Shown here one piece after another: positions 49,352 through 58,853 of a stretch of DNA of 64,000 bases (positions are counted from its first letter, which is position 1; each line of letters starts with the position of its first letter). The DNA comes from Shewanella sairae (lineage in GTDB: Bacteria > Pseudomonadota > Gammaproteobacteria > Enterobacterales > Shewanellaceae), in contig NZ_JAKILT010000016.1 of assembly GCF_023283535.1 (NCBI RefSeq), positions 43,422 to 107,421 on the forward strand, read 5' to 3'. Made by a program: the position numbers and the translations under genes. The notes under the pieces are model-generated. The model made no database searches and was not told where the DNA came from. It saw only the letters and a program-made list of their open reading frames with translations.

Positions 49352-50179
49352 GTGAAAACAGGAAAAATTGGTCAATTTACCATAGCTATTGGATTAGTCG
49401 TTGCGCTCATATTAGTCGTGAGATTAGTCTTAGTGCCAGCTAGCGATGATAAAGCGCAATCTTTAGGTAAAGCCATAATAAACACAGAAATTGCGAATGT
49501 TGTACCGGACTTCGGTGCAATTAAAATTGTTAGCGAAAAGAAAACCGCATTCTTTGAATTTCTTAGACCTTGGATCAAGCACCAAAATGCGATTATTCAA
49601 GATGAGCGTGATTTTCTTATTAGTATTCGCAATCAGGTTAGCAATGATAAAGAGATAACAGAAGCGGATGATTACCGCCTGCAACAGATCTCAGAAAGAT
49701 ATCAATACACACTGAGAAGTTTAACCATAAGCAATATCGATACCTTGTTGATCCGAGTCGATGTGATCCCAGAAGAAATGGTGTTAATTCAAGCCGCAAA
49801 TGAAACCGGTTGGGGCACATCTCGCTTTGCTCGTGAAGGGCTTAACTTTTTTGGGCAGTGGTGCTTTAGAAAAGGTTGCGGCTTAGTGCCACAATCACGA
49901 ACTCAAGGCTTATCCCATGAGGTTGCTCTATTTAAAACCGTAGAGGACTCAGTGGCGTCTTATATGCGTAACCTAAACTCTAATGCGGCTTACTCATTAT
50001 TACGCTCGATACGTGCCGACTTACGCGCACAAAATAAAACACCGAGAGCGCAAGACCTTGTGTATGGATTAATTAATTACTCTGAACGTCAAGAAGCTTA
50101 TATCGATGAGCTGCTTGAAATGCTACGCCAAAACCAACGATTTTTAGTGGATAACAATGAAAAAACAACTGCTGTTTAG
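49352..50179 (+). CDS. bax: Bax-family glucosaminidase-domain protein
   Basis: 275-residue membrane-anchored protein (hydrophobic helix about 9-27) with a glucosaminidase-fold domain: PEEMVLIQAANETGWGTSRFAREGLNFFGQWCF (parts), catalytic glutamate in ANETGWG. Similar to E. coli Bax, probably acting on peptidoglycan in the periplasm. It starts at GTG with AAGGAG 6 bases upstream; an overlapping ATG at 49348 is in another frame. The downstream gene starts 23 bases before its stop. Confidence 0.88.
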   Translation: MKTGKIGQFTIAIGLVVALILVVRLVLVPASDDKAQSLGKAIINTEIANVVPDFGAIKIVSEKKTAFFEFLRPWIKHQNAIIQDERDFLISIRNQVSNDKEITEADDYRLQQISERYQYTLRSLTISNIDTLLIRVDVIPEEMVLIQAANETGWGTSRFAREGLNFFGQWCFRKGCGLVPQSRTQGLSHEVALFKTVEDSVASYMRNLNSNAAYSLLRSIRADLRAQNKTPRAQDLVYGLINYSERQEAYIDELLEMLRQNQRFLVDNNEKTTAV

Positions 50180-50780
50180 CTGTATTTTACTCGGGCTTGC
50201 TGGTGCAAGCCAAGCTGCACCAATCTCACTTGAGTACCAGGGATTTTATCAAAGACTTAAACAAGTAAATAAAGGGAATTATCAATTAGTTGAGCTAGCA
50301 TTTTCGGTTTCTAAAGCAAATGGTTGTAAAGTTAACAGTGGTACTATCACCACTGAAAAGGATTCGTTTCCATTAACGATTACAAAAGATCAGCGCTTAT
50401 TCTTACCTTATGATGGTCAATTAAAGTCTGATAGAGCCTTGATAAACCTTGATGTAGAAGGCAATGCTGAAACCTGTGCGATCGCAATGCAGGTAAGAGC
50501 CAAAAATACCAAGCAAAGCTATTCTCAAGCAGAGTTAGTACAAATTGCCGATGAAATGAATGCATTATTGAGTCAGATGCAAGGCTTTCCAATGCGCTTA
50601 TTTGCTTCAGATATCGCTGGTTTAAACCTAGAGTTCGGCACCGAAGCCACAGTCACTATTGATGGTAAGGTAATACCTGTAGATGGCACTTATCGCGTAG
50701 AAAGCAGTCAACTGCATAAGCTAACAAGCTTAACGACGTCAATTGCGCCTAAAGTTATTAGTCCATGGACGAGTAAATAA
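50157..50780 (+). CDS. DUF2987 family secreted protein
   Basis: 207-residue protein with a Sec signal peptide (MKKQLLFSCILLGLAGASQA, cleaved before APIS). The rest (SLEYQGFYQRLKQVNKGNYQLVELAF) fits DUF2987, found in Shewanella and relatives; function unknown. Two cysteines (GCKVNSG and AETCAIAM) could form a disulfide. Overlaps bax by 23 bases, so the pair is likely co-translated. Confidence 0.82.
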   Translation: MKKQLLFSCILLGLAGASQAAPISLEYQGFYQRLKQVNKGNYQLVELAFSVSKANGCKVNSGTITTEKDSFPLTITKDQRLFLPYDGQLKSDRALINLDVEGNAETCAIAMQVRAKNTKQSYSQAELVQIADEMNALLSQMQGFPMRLFASDIAGLNLEFGTEATVTIDGKVIPVDGTYRVESSQLHKLTSLTTSIAPKVISPWTSK

Positions 50781-50807
50781 CCTTTATCATAGATAAGCGG
50801 ATACAAG

Positions 50808-50832
50808 AAAGCCCTGCATTGCAGGGCTTTTT
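50808..50832. terminator. Terminator between the DUF2987 gene and ttcA
   Basis: Stem aaagccctgca / tgcagggcttt with a 1- to 3-base loop and T run; ttcA converges, ending 34 bases downstream. Confidence 0.87.
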
Positions 50833-50865
50833 ATTAATTGGCTTTCTATACTCACCGCAAAGCAA

Positions 50866-51801
50866 TTACTCAGGTGTATAGGTGCTCACAACATCAATTC
50901 TTGCAGCCGCATCTAGGTTAATATGGCCGTTATTTGCCACATCAACAAAGTCAAACGCTGGTAGGTCTGACTCAGCAACTTGACCGCTCATAGGCGCATC
51001 TGGATCACGTGTCAGTGACAAGAAGTCAAATTGCTCACGGTCAACACCTTGAGAAGGTGAAGTGTTCTGCATAGCGGTAAAGATAGTTTCAATACGGCCA
51101 GGGTGTTGTAGGTCCCATTGCACAAGCATATCTTTAACAGCGGCGCGCTTAAGGTTTTCTTGAGAACCACAAAGGTTACAAGGAATAATAGGGAAACCTT
51201 TAAGCTCTGCATATTCCGCAATGTCTTTCTCGCGGCTATAAGCCAGTGGACGAATAACCATGTTAGCACCATCATCAGATAGTAGCTTTGGTGGCATGGC
51301 TTTCATTTTACCGGCAAAGAACATGTTAAGGAACATGGTTTCAATAATGTCGTCACGGTGGTGACCTAGAGCAATCTTAGTCGCACCAATTTTCTGAGCA
51401 AAACCATAAAGGGTGCCACGACGTAGGCGTGAACATAAAGAGCAAGTGGTTTTGCCTTCTGGGATCTTATCTTTAACGATAGAGTAGGTGTCTTTTTCCA
51501 AGATATGGTAAGCCACACCTAAAGTATCTAAGTACGCAGGTAAGATATCTTCAGGAAAGCCTGGTTGCTTTTGGTCAAGGTTAACCGCAACAATTTCGAA
51601 TTTAATAGGCGCACGTTTTTGAAGATTCAACAAGATATCAAGCATAGCGTAGCTATCTTTACCACCTGATAAGCAGCACATCACACGATCGCCATCTTCA
51701 ATCATGTTGTAATCGCCAATCGCACGGCCTACTTCAGTGCGTAAACGCTTTTGTAGTTTCGACATGCGGGTAACTTGTTTTGCAGTTAATTCTTCGGACA
51801 T
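50866..51801 (-). CDS. ttcA: tRNA 2-thiocytidine biosynthesis protein TtcA
   Basis: Fe-S cluster ATP-dependent enzyme making 2-thiocytidine 32 in tRNA. 311 residues. PP-loop [11 protein letters not shown], cluster cysteines in [12 protein letters not shown] and [12 protein letters not shown], and [14 protein letters not shown]. It is known in E. coli to be FNR-linked in location; here it also lies near uspE and fnr. Confidence 0.96.
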   Translation of the reverse strand: MSEELTAKQVTRMSKLQKRLRTEVGRAIGDYNMIEDGDRVMCCLSGGKDSYAMLDILLNLQKRAPIKFEIVAVNLDQKQPGFPEDILPAYLDTLGVAYHILEKDTYSIVKDKIPEGKTTCSLCSRLRRGTLYGFAQKIGATKIALGHHRDDIIETMFLNMFFAGKMKAMPPKLLSDDGANMVIRPLAYSREKDIAEYAELKGFPIIPCNLCGSQENLKRAAVKDMLVQWDLQHPGRIETIFTAMQNTSPSQGVDREQFDFLSLTRDPDAPMSGQVAESDLPAFDFVDVANNGHINLDAAARIDVVSTYTPE

Positions 51802-51881
51802 AAAAAAACGCGCCTAGTACACAATAGTTCAGGGCGCGTATTATTCCAGCTTAATGGCTTTTGGTAAAGCCTATAAAGTGG

Positions 51882-52814
51882 TTAGAGCTCTTCTAATGGC
51901 GATTTATAGCCATCTGGCTTGATTGCCAACAAGTCACAATTAATACTATCAATGACATGTTCAGCGGTATTGCCGATTAATGCAGCTGATAAACCTGTAC
52001 GGCCAATAGTGCCTAAGATGACTAACTCAGCATCGAGTTTGGCAGCAAGATCTGGGATAACGTCTTCAGGTAAACCTTCTTCTACATGGCAGTTATCAAC
52101 ACTAATACCATAGGCATTTGCTAAATAATTAATCCGCTCTTCATGCTGCAACCGAATGGTTTCGCTATAAGTGTGCGCATCAAAATCAGGTAGTTCAATT
52201 GCGAGGTTAACTGGGGTACCAGGGTAGCCATTCACGAGATGAACTTGCGCATCAAATTGCTTAGCTAGCTTCATTGCATGAGAAATAATTTTACCATTCA
52301 ACGATTCGTTGGCTTCGTCTTCGGCGCTAACATTGACTGCACAAACAATTTTGCCGGCAACTGGCCAATCATGTTCTTTAACGAGCAACACAGGAACAGG
52401 GGCTTTGCGCATCAAGTGCCAATCAGTCGGCGTGAAGATGACTGATTTTAATTTGTCATGTTCATGAGTCCCTTTGACAATCACATCAAATTCACCGTCA
52501 ATGGCGTATTTAATGATGCTTTCAAATGGGCGATTATGCCAAATGACTTCGAGGTGGATTGTGACCCCATCTTTTGCATAGGGCTGAACGATATCTGCAA
52601 GCCAAGCTTTACGCTGAGCGACAACACCTTCACGCATCGCTTCTCTTTCTTGACCAGAGAGAATAGAGGTCATTTCATAAGAGAAGTCGAAAATAGACAA
52701 AAATACCGTGATTTCCGCCTGGTTCTCTGTTGCAAGTTCAACGGCTCTAGCAAGAGCCGCTTGTTTTTCTGTCGTAGGATCGACAACCACAAGGAGTTTT
52801 TGATAGTCCATCAT
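51882..52814 (-). CDS. uspE: Universal stress protein UspE
   Basis: Tandem USP protein of 310 residues, each half an alpha/beta fold. First half: LLVVVDPTTEKQAALARAV, VIFTPTDWHLMRKAPVPVLLVKE. Second half ends in the ATP-binding-like GTIGRTGLSAALIGNTAEHVID. The fnr-uspE pairing matches E. coli (ydaA next to fnr). The start may be the ATG at 52814 or the next codon at 52811. An FNR-like half-match lies upstream (see separate entry). Confidence 0.94.
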   Translation of the reverse strand: MMDYQKLLVVVDPTTEKQAALARAVELATENQAEITVFLSIFDFSYEMTSILSGQEREAMREGVVAQRKAWLADIVQPYAKDGVTIHLEVIWHNRPFESIIKYAIDGEFDVIVKGTHEHDKLKSVIFTPTDWHLMRKAPVPVLLVKEHDWPVAGKIVCAVNVSAEDEANESLNGKIISHAMKLAKQFDAQVHLVNGYPGTPVNLAIELPDFDAHTYSETIRLQHEERINYLANAYGISVDNCHVEEGLPEDVIPDLAAKLDAELVILGTIGRTGLSAALIGNTAEHVIDSINCDLLAIKPDGYKSPLEEL

Positions 52815-52874
52815 AACTTTATTCCTTATCTAATACCGTCTAGTTTCATCTTGCACGATAAACCAGAAATAGTC

Positions 52875-52888
52875 TTGTCTTAGATCAA
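52875..52888 (-). promoter_or_regulatory. Imperfect FNR-like site upstream of uspE
   Basis: Read on the minus strand: TTGATCTAAGACAA, matching TTGAT-N4-ATCAA in the left half with two mismatches in the right half. It lies about 65 bases before the uspE start, a plausible promoter position. Weak evidence. Confidence 0.35.
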
Positions 52889-52906
52889 GCTGATTGCCGA
52901 ATAATC

Positions 52907-53659
52907 CTATCGAGCAATATTACTGTTTCCAGATAACGCACTCAAAGCGTCGATATCGAGAATGGTAATGTATTTACCTTTTACTTCAATTAGTTCAGCT
53001 TTTTGGAAACGACCGAGTAGGCGACTGATAGTTTCTACAGTGAGACCTAAATAGTTACCAATGTCACCACGAGTCATTGTGAGTCTAAATTCTCTAGGCG
53101 AAAAACCACGGCTGCCAAATCGCTTAGCTAAATTGCTAATAAATGCTGCTAATCTTTCTTCTGCATTCTTTTTGCTGAGTAATAGGATCATTTCTTGATC
53201 GCTTTGAATTTCGTTACTCATTAAACGCATAATCTGTTGTCTAAGCTTAGGCATTTTACCTGTAAGCTCATCTAACGTGGTGTATGGGATTTCGCATACC
53301 ATTGATGTTTCAAGTGCTTGAGCGAAACTTTGGTGGAACTGTGAATGGATGCCGTCAAAACCGATAACATCACCGGCAAGATGAAAACCAGTGATCTGTT
53401 CATCGCCTTGTTCAGTAATCGTGTAACTTTTGATGGTGCCAGAGCGAATTGCAAATAAAGACTTTAGCGGATCGCCAGATTTAAAGATTGGCTCGCCTTT
53501 TTGTATGGGTTTTTTACGTTCAATGATCTCGTCTAATTGATCTAATTCGTTAGAGTTAAGTGTAAACGGAATGCAAAGTGTGCCCATGCTGCAATCATGA
53601 CAATGAATCGCGCATCCTGAAGCCATTTGGCGACGATTCTTGTTGTTATCTGCTGACAT
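52907..53659 (-). CDS. fnr: Anaerobic regulator FNR (EtrA)
   Basis: Oxygen-sensing 4Fe-4S CRP-family transcription factor, 250 residues. N-terminal cluster cysteines C20, C23 and C29 with C16 nearby, plus the later cysteine in TSMVCEIPY. cNMP-like beta roll, dimer helix, and C-terminal HTH with [23 protein letters not shown], whose ETISR contacts TTGAT in FNR. The frame opens at a TTG at 53671, but ATG 53659 starts the family sequence. Known in Shewanella as EtrA. Regulates the nearby cco operon as the box there implies. Confidence 0.96.
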   Translation of the reverse strand: MSADNNKNRRQMASGCAIHCHDCSMGTLCIPFTLNSNELDQLDEIIERKKPIQKGEPIFKSGDPLKSLFAIRSGTIKSYTITEQGDEQITGFHLAGDVIGFDGIHSQFHQSFAQALETSMVCEIPYTTLDELTGKMPKLRQQIMRLMSNEIQSDQEMILLLSKKNAEERLAAFISNLAKRFGSRGFSPREFRLTMTRGDIGNYLGLTVETISRLLGRFQKAELIEVKGKYITILDIDALSALSGNSNIAR

Positions 53660-53716
53660 TGTCTCTCTCAATTTTGATGGTTCACCTACTATGGTAAACT
53701 AATTTGATATTTGGAG

Positions 53717-54409
53717 CTAGCTAAGCTGCGCAATCGCAATATACAAGGTTTGTATTCCAAACCCAATTAACGCTACACCACTTATTATTCGAACGGTTTT
53801 TTTCTGTACCCAACGGCTAAACGTACTTGCAGCTATGCCAGCGCTGACTAGAGCAGGCAGGGTACCAACCCCAAAAGCTAACATGATTAATGCACCATCC
53901 AATGCATTGCCTGCAGCGACAGACCAGGTCAACATGCTATAAACCAAGCCGCAAGGCAACCAGCCCCATAAGCCGCCGGCGATAAATGCATGGGTCTTAT
54001 TTTTAATTGGGATAAATCGATTCGCGATTGGAGAAATAAAGCGCCATAGCGTTTTGCCTAGACGCTCAATCTGAACAATGCCGGACCAAATTTGGGCAAT
54101 ATACAAACCTGTGATAATCATCATCACGCCGGCAAACAAACGTAAGACAAGCAAATATAGATCGGCATCAAACAGTAAACCGAGCGCGCTGGTACTTGCG
54201 CCGACCAATGCGCCGGCGAGTGAATAACTGAGTACTCTGCCACTGTTATAACTGAGTAGGTAGCTAAGTTGATTGACGAGCACGTTACCACTTTGCTGTT
54301 TGGGCAGATTCGCAGATAAAGCGCCAACAAGACCACCACACATACCAATGCAGTGCCCAGCTCCCATCAAACCTACCAGTAATGCGCCAACTAAGCTGTA
54401 ATCATCCAC
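53717..54409 (-). CDS. TauE/SafE (DsbD-like) membrane protein of the cco cluster
   Basis: 230-residue membrane protein, about six helices, opening with LVGLMGAGHCIGMCGGLVGAL. The cysteine-containing GHCIGMCGG motif is typical of the sulfite-exporter/DsbD-transmembrane family gene that follows ccoS in many cbb3 clusters, where it is suspected in copper or redox supply to the oxidase. Role inferred from position. Start GTG shares one base with the ccoS stop (TAGTG). Confidence 0.82.
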   Translation of the reverse strand: MDDYSLVGALLVGLMGAGHCIGMCGGLVGALSANLPKQQSGNVLVNQLSYLLSYNSGRVLSYSLAGALVGASTSALGLLFDADLYLLVLRLFAGVMMIITGLYIAQIWSGIVQIERLGKTLWRFISPIANRFIPIKNKTHAFIAGGLWGWLPCGLVYSMLTWSVAAGNALDGALIMLAFGVGTLPALVSAGIAASTFSRWVQKKTVRIISGVALIGFGIQTLYIAIAQLS

Positions 54410-54636
54410 TAGTTATCGCCTTTATTTGCGCCGATATCGGCACCTTTTTCACCCTTGATCATTTGCTGGTTATCGGGCTTTTGTTTGACTTCAGCGTCAT
54501 CATCTTCAAAAAGGATAGAGACGCTTTGCTTTTCAAGATCATCAAATTGGTCTGACTTTACCGCCCAAAAGAATATCGCGACAGCGACTAAAACAAAGAT
54601 CATCGCAATTGGGATCAATACGTAAATAATACTCAT
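54409..54636 (-). CDS. ccoS: cbb3 oxidase maturation protein CcoS
   Basis: 75 residues: one N-terminal membrane helix (about 3-25, IYVLIPIAMIFVLVAVAIFFWA) then KSDQFDDLEKQSVSILF, the CcoS signature, and a Lys/Asp-rich tail. Needed for cofactor assembly in cbb3 oxidases. It overlaps ccoI by 4 bases and the following gene by 1. Confidence 0.93.
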   Translation of the reverse strand: MSIIYVLIPIAMIFVLVAVAIFFWAVKSDQFDDLEKQSVSILFEDDDAEVKQKPDNQQMIKGEKGADIGANKGDN

Positions 54637-57017
54637 AAACGAACCTTTAGTAGGCGTAAGCTATTGCTAACAACAATAAGAGAACTGGCCGACATGCCAA
54701 GCGCTGCAATATAAGGAGCAACATGGCCTGACACTGCTAATGGGATTATAAATAGATTATATCCTAGCGCCCAGAATAAGTTTTGTTTGATAATACGGCC
54801 GGTCTTCTTAGCAACATTAACCGCATCAGCAAAGCGCGAGAGGTTGTCGCCAAGTAAGATAATATCGGCACTGTTTTTTGAAATTGCTGCGCCGCTCCCC
54901 ATAGCCACAGATAGGTTAGCACCAGCCAATACTGGGGCGTCGTTAATCCCGTCGCCAAACATAGCTACTTGCCCATGCTGCTGAAAACGGTCGATAAGCT
55001 CAAGCTTACCTTTAGGTGAAAGCCCTTGGTGGGTATCGCTGATCCCTAAACGCTGCCCTAACGCCACCACTTCAGTCGAGTTATCGCCGCTGGCAATACT
55101 AAGCTTACACCCCATGCTTTTGAGTTGCTTAACAGCTTGTGCAGTCTCTGGGCGGACTTCATCATTTAAACTGACTCTAGCTTGCACTATGTCATTGCAG
55201 CTCAGCCAAACAGTGGTGCAGCTTTCAATATTGTTGCTACCTGCCACAAACTGCTGACTACCCACCTTACAAACAGCGCCATCAATAACGCCAGACAACC
55301 CCTTACCAACAATGCTCTGGCGTTCTGTGACATTAATACTTCTATCAGTATATTGGCTAAACGCTTTGGCGATAGGGTGTAAAGAGCCTGCCTCTAACGC
55401 CGCGATGTAGTTTAACGCTTGTTGCTCAGAAAGCTCTGCGGTTAATTCAATGCTGGTAATCGATAATGAGCCTAAGGTTAGGGTGCCGGTTTTATCAAAT
55501 ACAACATGTTGAATTTTTGGTAGGCGCTCAAACACACCGCTGCGGCGAGTAATGATCCCAAGGCGGGTCATAATCGCAGTGCCACATGTTACTGCTGTGG
55601 GCGTAGCAAGGGCTAAGGCGCAAGGGCAGGTTGCAACTAATACTGACAAGGTGATCCAAAACGCATCCTCTGGCGAGTAAAAGTACCAAAACAGATAGGT
55701 TAGCGTGGCAACAAGTAAAATAGCGGCAGTAAAGTAGTTTGAAAATCGATCCGCATATAAAGCGATTTTGGGTTTGTTATTTGATGCTATCTCTTGCAGA
55801 CGAATAATTTCTGCCACAAGTTGGTCTTGGCCTAACGCAGTGACTTTAACTAAAAGAGGCTGCTCAATATTAATTGTACCGGCAAACACCTCAGCATCTA
55901 GCTCTTTAGCGAGCGGCATCTGCTCACCTGTTAGCATGGCTTCATTTACAGCGGAAACGCCTTCTACCACTGTGCCGTCTGCAGCTATCACTTCTCCGGG
56001 TTTAACTAAAATAATATCGCCAATGGCTAGGCGTTTTGCGGGAACTTCCTCAAAACCATCCTCAGTTTTAAGCTGCGCGGTTAACGGCACGAGTTTGTGT
56101 AAATTACTTGAACTGACCGACGCTTTTTGACGAGCATTTTGCTCAAAGAAACGGCCGAGCAATAAAAAGAACGTGAACATGGACACGGATTCAAAATACA
56201 CCTCACCAGTGCCATTGACGGTTTCGATACAGCTCGCAATATATGCGCCGCAAATGGCGATACTGACCGAAACATCCATGTTTAGCCTGCCCATGAGTAT
56301 TGAGCGAACGGCACTAAAATAAAACGGCTGCGCTGAATAGAACACAACTGGCGCAGCAAATAGCATACTTACCCAGCGAAAATAGTCGCGATATTCAGTA
56401 TCAAGATCACTAAAATACCCAGAATAAAGGGCGAGGGCGAACATCATAACCTGCATAGTGGCAAAACCAGCAAGTCCTAGTCTGAGTAAAAATTTGCGGC
56501 TATCTTTCTTACTTTTGGTTTCTTGCTCGTCAACTTGAAAAGGCGATGCTTGATAACCAATTTGGCTGATTTGATTAAGAATTTCACTTAACTTAATTTT
56601 GTCAGCGTCCCAGGAGATCAATGCACGCTGAGTGGTGGAGTTAACTTGAATTTTGGCAACACCGTCAAGCTTATTGATTTTATGCTCAATAAGCCACGCA
56701 CAAGCTGCGCAGGTTATACCATCAACGGTGAGTGATACTTCATTTAACGAATCACGTTGTTGAATAAAGTCTTGCTGAACCTCGGGTAAATCGTAAGCAC
56801 TAAAATTAGAAAGTTCTTCTGGAACTAAAGCCGTTTGTTTGCTGCCAGGTTCAGTACGGAACTTATAATAATTAGTCAGCCCGGCATCGATAATGGCTTG
56901 GGACACAGCTTGGCAGCCAGGACAGCACATAAGCTGTTCTTCGCTGTTAATTGTGGTTGTAAATTGCTTACCAGTTAAAACGGGTTCGCTACAATGAAAG
57001 CAGCTTGCTTGACTCAT
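54633..57017 (-). CDS. ccoI: Copper-translocating P-type ATPase CcoI (FixI)
   Basis: Inner-membrane copper pump supplying cbb3 oxidase, 794 residues. N-terminal cysteine-rich segment (CFHCSEPV, CCPGCQ), heavy-metal domain with GITCAACAWLIE, eight helices, TGEQMP phosphatase loop, CPC motif in VATCPCALALATPTA, phosphorylation DKTGTLT, and GDGINDAPVLAGA. Belongs to the low-affinity, assembly-dedicated class (FixI/CopA2). Sits between ccoH and ccoS. Confidence 0.96.
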   Translation of the reverse strand: MSQASCFHCSEPVLTGKQFTTTINSEEQLMCCPGCQAVSQAIIDAGLTNYYKFRTEPGSKQTALVPEELSNFSAYDLPEVQQDFIQQRDSLNEVSLTVDGITCAACAWLIEHKINKLDGVAKIQVNSTTQRALISWDADKIKLSEILNQISQIGYQASPFQVDEQETKSKKDSRKFLLRLGLAGFATMQVMMFALALYSGYFSDLDTEYRDYFRWVSMLFAAPVVFYSAQPFYFSAVRSILMGRLNMDVSVSIAICGAYIASCIETVNGTGEVYFESVSMFTFFLLLGRFFEQNARQKASVSSSNLHKLVPLTAQLKTEDGFEEVPAKRLAIGDIILVKPGEVIAADGTVVEGVSAVNEAMLTGEQMPLAKELDAEVFAGTINIEQPLLVKVTALGQDQLVAEIIRLQEIASNNKPKIALYADRFSNYFTAAILLVATLTYLFWYFYSPEDAFWITLSVLVATCPCALALATPTAVTCGTAIMTRLGIITRRSGVFERLPKIQHVVFDKTGTLTLGSLSITSIELTAELSEQQALNYIAALEAGSLHPIAKAFSQYTDRSINVTERQSIVGKGLSGVIDGAVCKVGSQQFVAGSNNIESCTTVWLSCNDIVQARVSLNDEVRPETAQAVKQLKSMGCKLSIASGDNSTEVVALGQRLGISDTHQGLSPKGKLELIDRFQQHGQVAMFGDGINDAPVLAGANLSVAMGSGAAISKNSADIILLGDNLSRFADAVNVAKKTGRIIKQNLFWALGYNLFIIPLAVSGHVAPYIAALGMSASSLIVVSNSLRLLKVRL

Positions 57018-57081
57018 GGGTTGTTGTTCTTTTAGTGAGAGTTTGAAACCCGCCGCGGCTGCAAGCGGGTTAGGGATGAGT

Positions 57082-57561
57082 TTAGTTTAACCAGTATTGT
57101 TGGTCGTCTTTTAACATGACGCGTTGTTGGATGCGCCAAGTTTGATCATAGCCTTCAATTCTGACATCCCATGGGCCTTCAATTGTCTGAGTTAAATCAA
57201 TTCGATATACGCCATTGGCATCAGCGGTAACAATTTGGGAGAAATCGCGTTCTTCAAGGGTTGGGTGGTAAAAGCTAATGCTTAATCCTGCAAGGTACTG
57301 TTCGCCGCCTTGTTGAGACAGCTCAACATATTTGTCGTCAAACTCAAGAAGGTAGTTCATACCAAGCTGTTTAGCCTGCTTTATTTTACGCAGGTCAATA
57401 TTAATGCCTTTACCTTCTTTATAGTAATCTTCGGTAACTAATGGGTCTTGGTTGGTAAAAGCTACCCAAAATAAATTGATACTAGCGACCACAGCGCACA
57501 TCGGTAATATGATAAGGAACCAAGGCCAAAACTGCTTATACCAGGGTTGCGGAGTAGACAT
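57082..57561 (-). CDS. ccoH: FixH/CcoH cbb3 assembly protein
   Basis: 159-residue FixH-family protein: N-terminal helix (about 10-33), then the conserved EDYYKEGKGINIDL region and a beta-rich periplasmic domain (GPWDVRIEG). It assists cbb3 assembly. AGGTGG precedes the ATG. It follows ccoP after a terminator, 148 bases upstream of its start; ccoG, usual in this place, is missing. Confidence 0.9.
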   Translation of the reverse strand: MSTPQPWYKQFWPWFLIILPMCAVVASINLFWVAFTNQDPLVTEDYYKEGKGINIDLRKIKQAKQLGMNYLLEFDDKYVELSQQGGEQYLAGLSISFYHPTLEERDFSQIVTADANGVYRIDLTQTIEGPWDVRIEGYDQTWRIQQRVMLKDDQQYWLN

Positions 57562-57650
57562 TATTAACCACCTATAATTATTAAAATAGTTGTAACAGTA
57601 TCGGAAAAAACAACCGACATTTTACCTATAAAGCTGTGAGTTATCACTTA

Positions 57651-57679
57651 AAAAAAAGGCCTCGTTATCACGAGGCCTT
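57651..57679 (-). terminator. Terminator of ccoP
   Basis: Minus-strand stem AAGGCCTCGT / ACGAGGCCTT with a 3-base loop, then an eight-T run (A run at 57651-57658). It separates the structural genes from the maturation genes. Some read-through or a separate promoter must drive ccoH. Confidence 0.9.
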
Positions 57680-57709
57680 AATATAACACTCAGTGTTAAC
57701 CGTATGTGT

Positions 57710-58666
57710 TTATTTGTTAGACAAGCTGTAAACGTAAGCTGTGATTACGTGAACTTTTTCTTCACCTAATACATCTTTCCATGCAGGCATAACACCGGTA
57801 CGACCGTTCTTAACTGATTGGATGATAGCACCACGACTTCCGCCGTAAAGCCAAGCATTATCAGTTAGGTTAGGTGCACCCATAAACTTGTTACCGGTGC
57901 CGTCCATACCATGACAAGCAAAACAGCCTTTCATGAATGAACCTTGGCCTTGAGCTGCAAGCGCGGCGTCGTGTTCACGACCAGATAGCTTAACAACATA
58001 CTCAGCTAAACCTTCAAGCTCACTGTCTTCAATCGGTAAACCGCCTTTTGGTGGCATCATACCGTGACGACCGTTCATGATAGATGTTTTGATAGTCGCT
58101 AGCTCACCACCATATAACCAAGCATCGTCGGTTAGGTTAGGGAAGCCCTTGCTACCACGTGCATCACTACCATGACACATTGCACAGTTTTGTAAGAATA
58201 AACGTCCGCCAACTTTCAGCGCTTCTTCATTCTTAACTAACTCTTCTAACGGTGTTTCAGCATAAGCCTTGAAGATAGGACCAAACTTTTCGTCTGCGTG
58301 CTTAACTTCTTGGTCATACTGAACCCAGCGGCCTTCATTTTGAGCGTCGATAACAGCTTGCTTCGACTCTTCAATAGTACGCACACTTTGGTTAGAACTT
58401 GTCCAGCCTAAAAAGCCTTTAAAGCTACCAAGACCTGGGTAAAGTGCTAAATAAATAACACTAAACACGATGGTAATGTAGAACATGTAACTCCACCACT
58501 TAGGTAGCGGGTTGTTTAGTTCTTCAATACCGTCGAAGGTGTGGCCCATTGATTCGCCTTCTTCTACACCAGTGTTGTTCTGAGAACAAGCACGCAGTAG
58601 AACAATACAACCAATGATTACCACTACCGTGAGTACGATAATCCATACACTCCAGAAGTCACTCAT
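57710..58666 (-). CDS. ccoP: cbb3 oxidase diheme subunit CcoP
   Basis: Membrane-anchored diheme cytochrome c, 318 residues. Two N-terminal helices with the conserved NNPLPKWW linking segment, then two class I cytochrome domains with CAMCH and CFACH heme sites. It passes electrons to CcoO/CcoN. I chose ATG 58666, whose A is the last base of the ccoQ stop (TGATG); GGAG is 8 bases upstream. A GTG one codon earlier is the alternative. Confidence 0.96.
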   Translation of the reverse strand: MSDFWSVWIIVLTVVVIIGCIVLLRACSQNNTGVEEGESMGHTFDGIEELNNPLPKWWSYMFYITIVFSVIYLALYPGLGSFKGFLGWTSSNQSVRTIEESKQAVIDAQNEGRWVQYDQEVKHADEKFGPIFKAYAETPLEELVKNEEALKVGGRLFLQNCAMCHGSDARGSKGFPNLTDDAWLYGGELATIKTSIMNGRHGMMPPKGGLPIEDSELEGLAEYVVKLSGREHDAALAAQGQGSFMKGCFACHGMDGTGNKFMGAPNLTDNAWLYGGSRGAIIQSVKNGRTGVMPAWKDVLGEEKVHVITAYVYSLSNK

Positions 58667-58842
58667 CACTTTTTGTCTCCTGAGCCGTTCGACACTGAGC
58701 TAGGCTCCTCATCTGAGAAAACCAAATTAGCAGCATCGTCAAATTGCTTTTTTCGACTCGAGCTATATGCCCAAGCAAATATACCGACGAAGGTCACCAT
58801 TACAACTATGGTTATCACTCCACGTAATGTGCCGTAATCCAT
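58666..58842 (-). CDS. ccoQ: cbb3 oxidase small subunit CcoQ
   Basis: Only 58 residues, short enough to be missed by ORF-length cutoffs. Translation: MDYGTLRGVITIVVMVTF at the start, one membrane helix (about 6-26), then an AWAYSSSRKKQFDDAANL charged segment and an acidic tail. The position between ccoO and ccoP, the single helix and the YSSSRKKQFD motif are the CcoQ pattern. GGAGG lies upstream of ATG 58842, and its stop overlaps the ccoP start. Confidence 0.93.
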   Translation of the reverse strand: MDYGTLRGVITIVVMVTFVGIFAWAYSSSRKKQFDDAANLVFSDEEPSSVSNGSGDKK

Positions 58843-58853
58843 AATTTGCCTCC

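Noticed and set aside
52875..52888. FNR site for uspE as a firm call
   Set aside because: Right half has two mismatches; kept only as a low-confidence feature.
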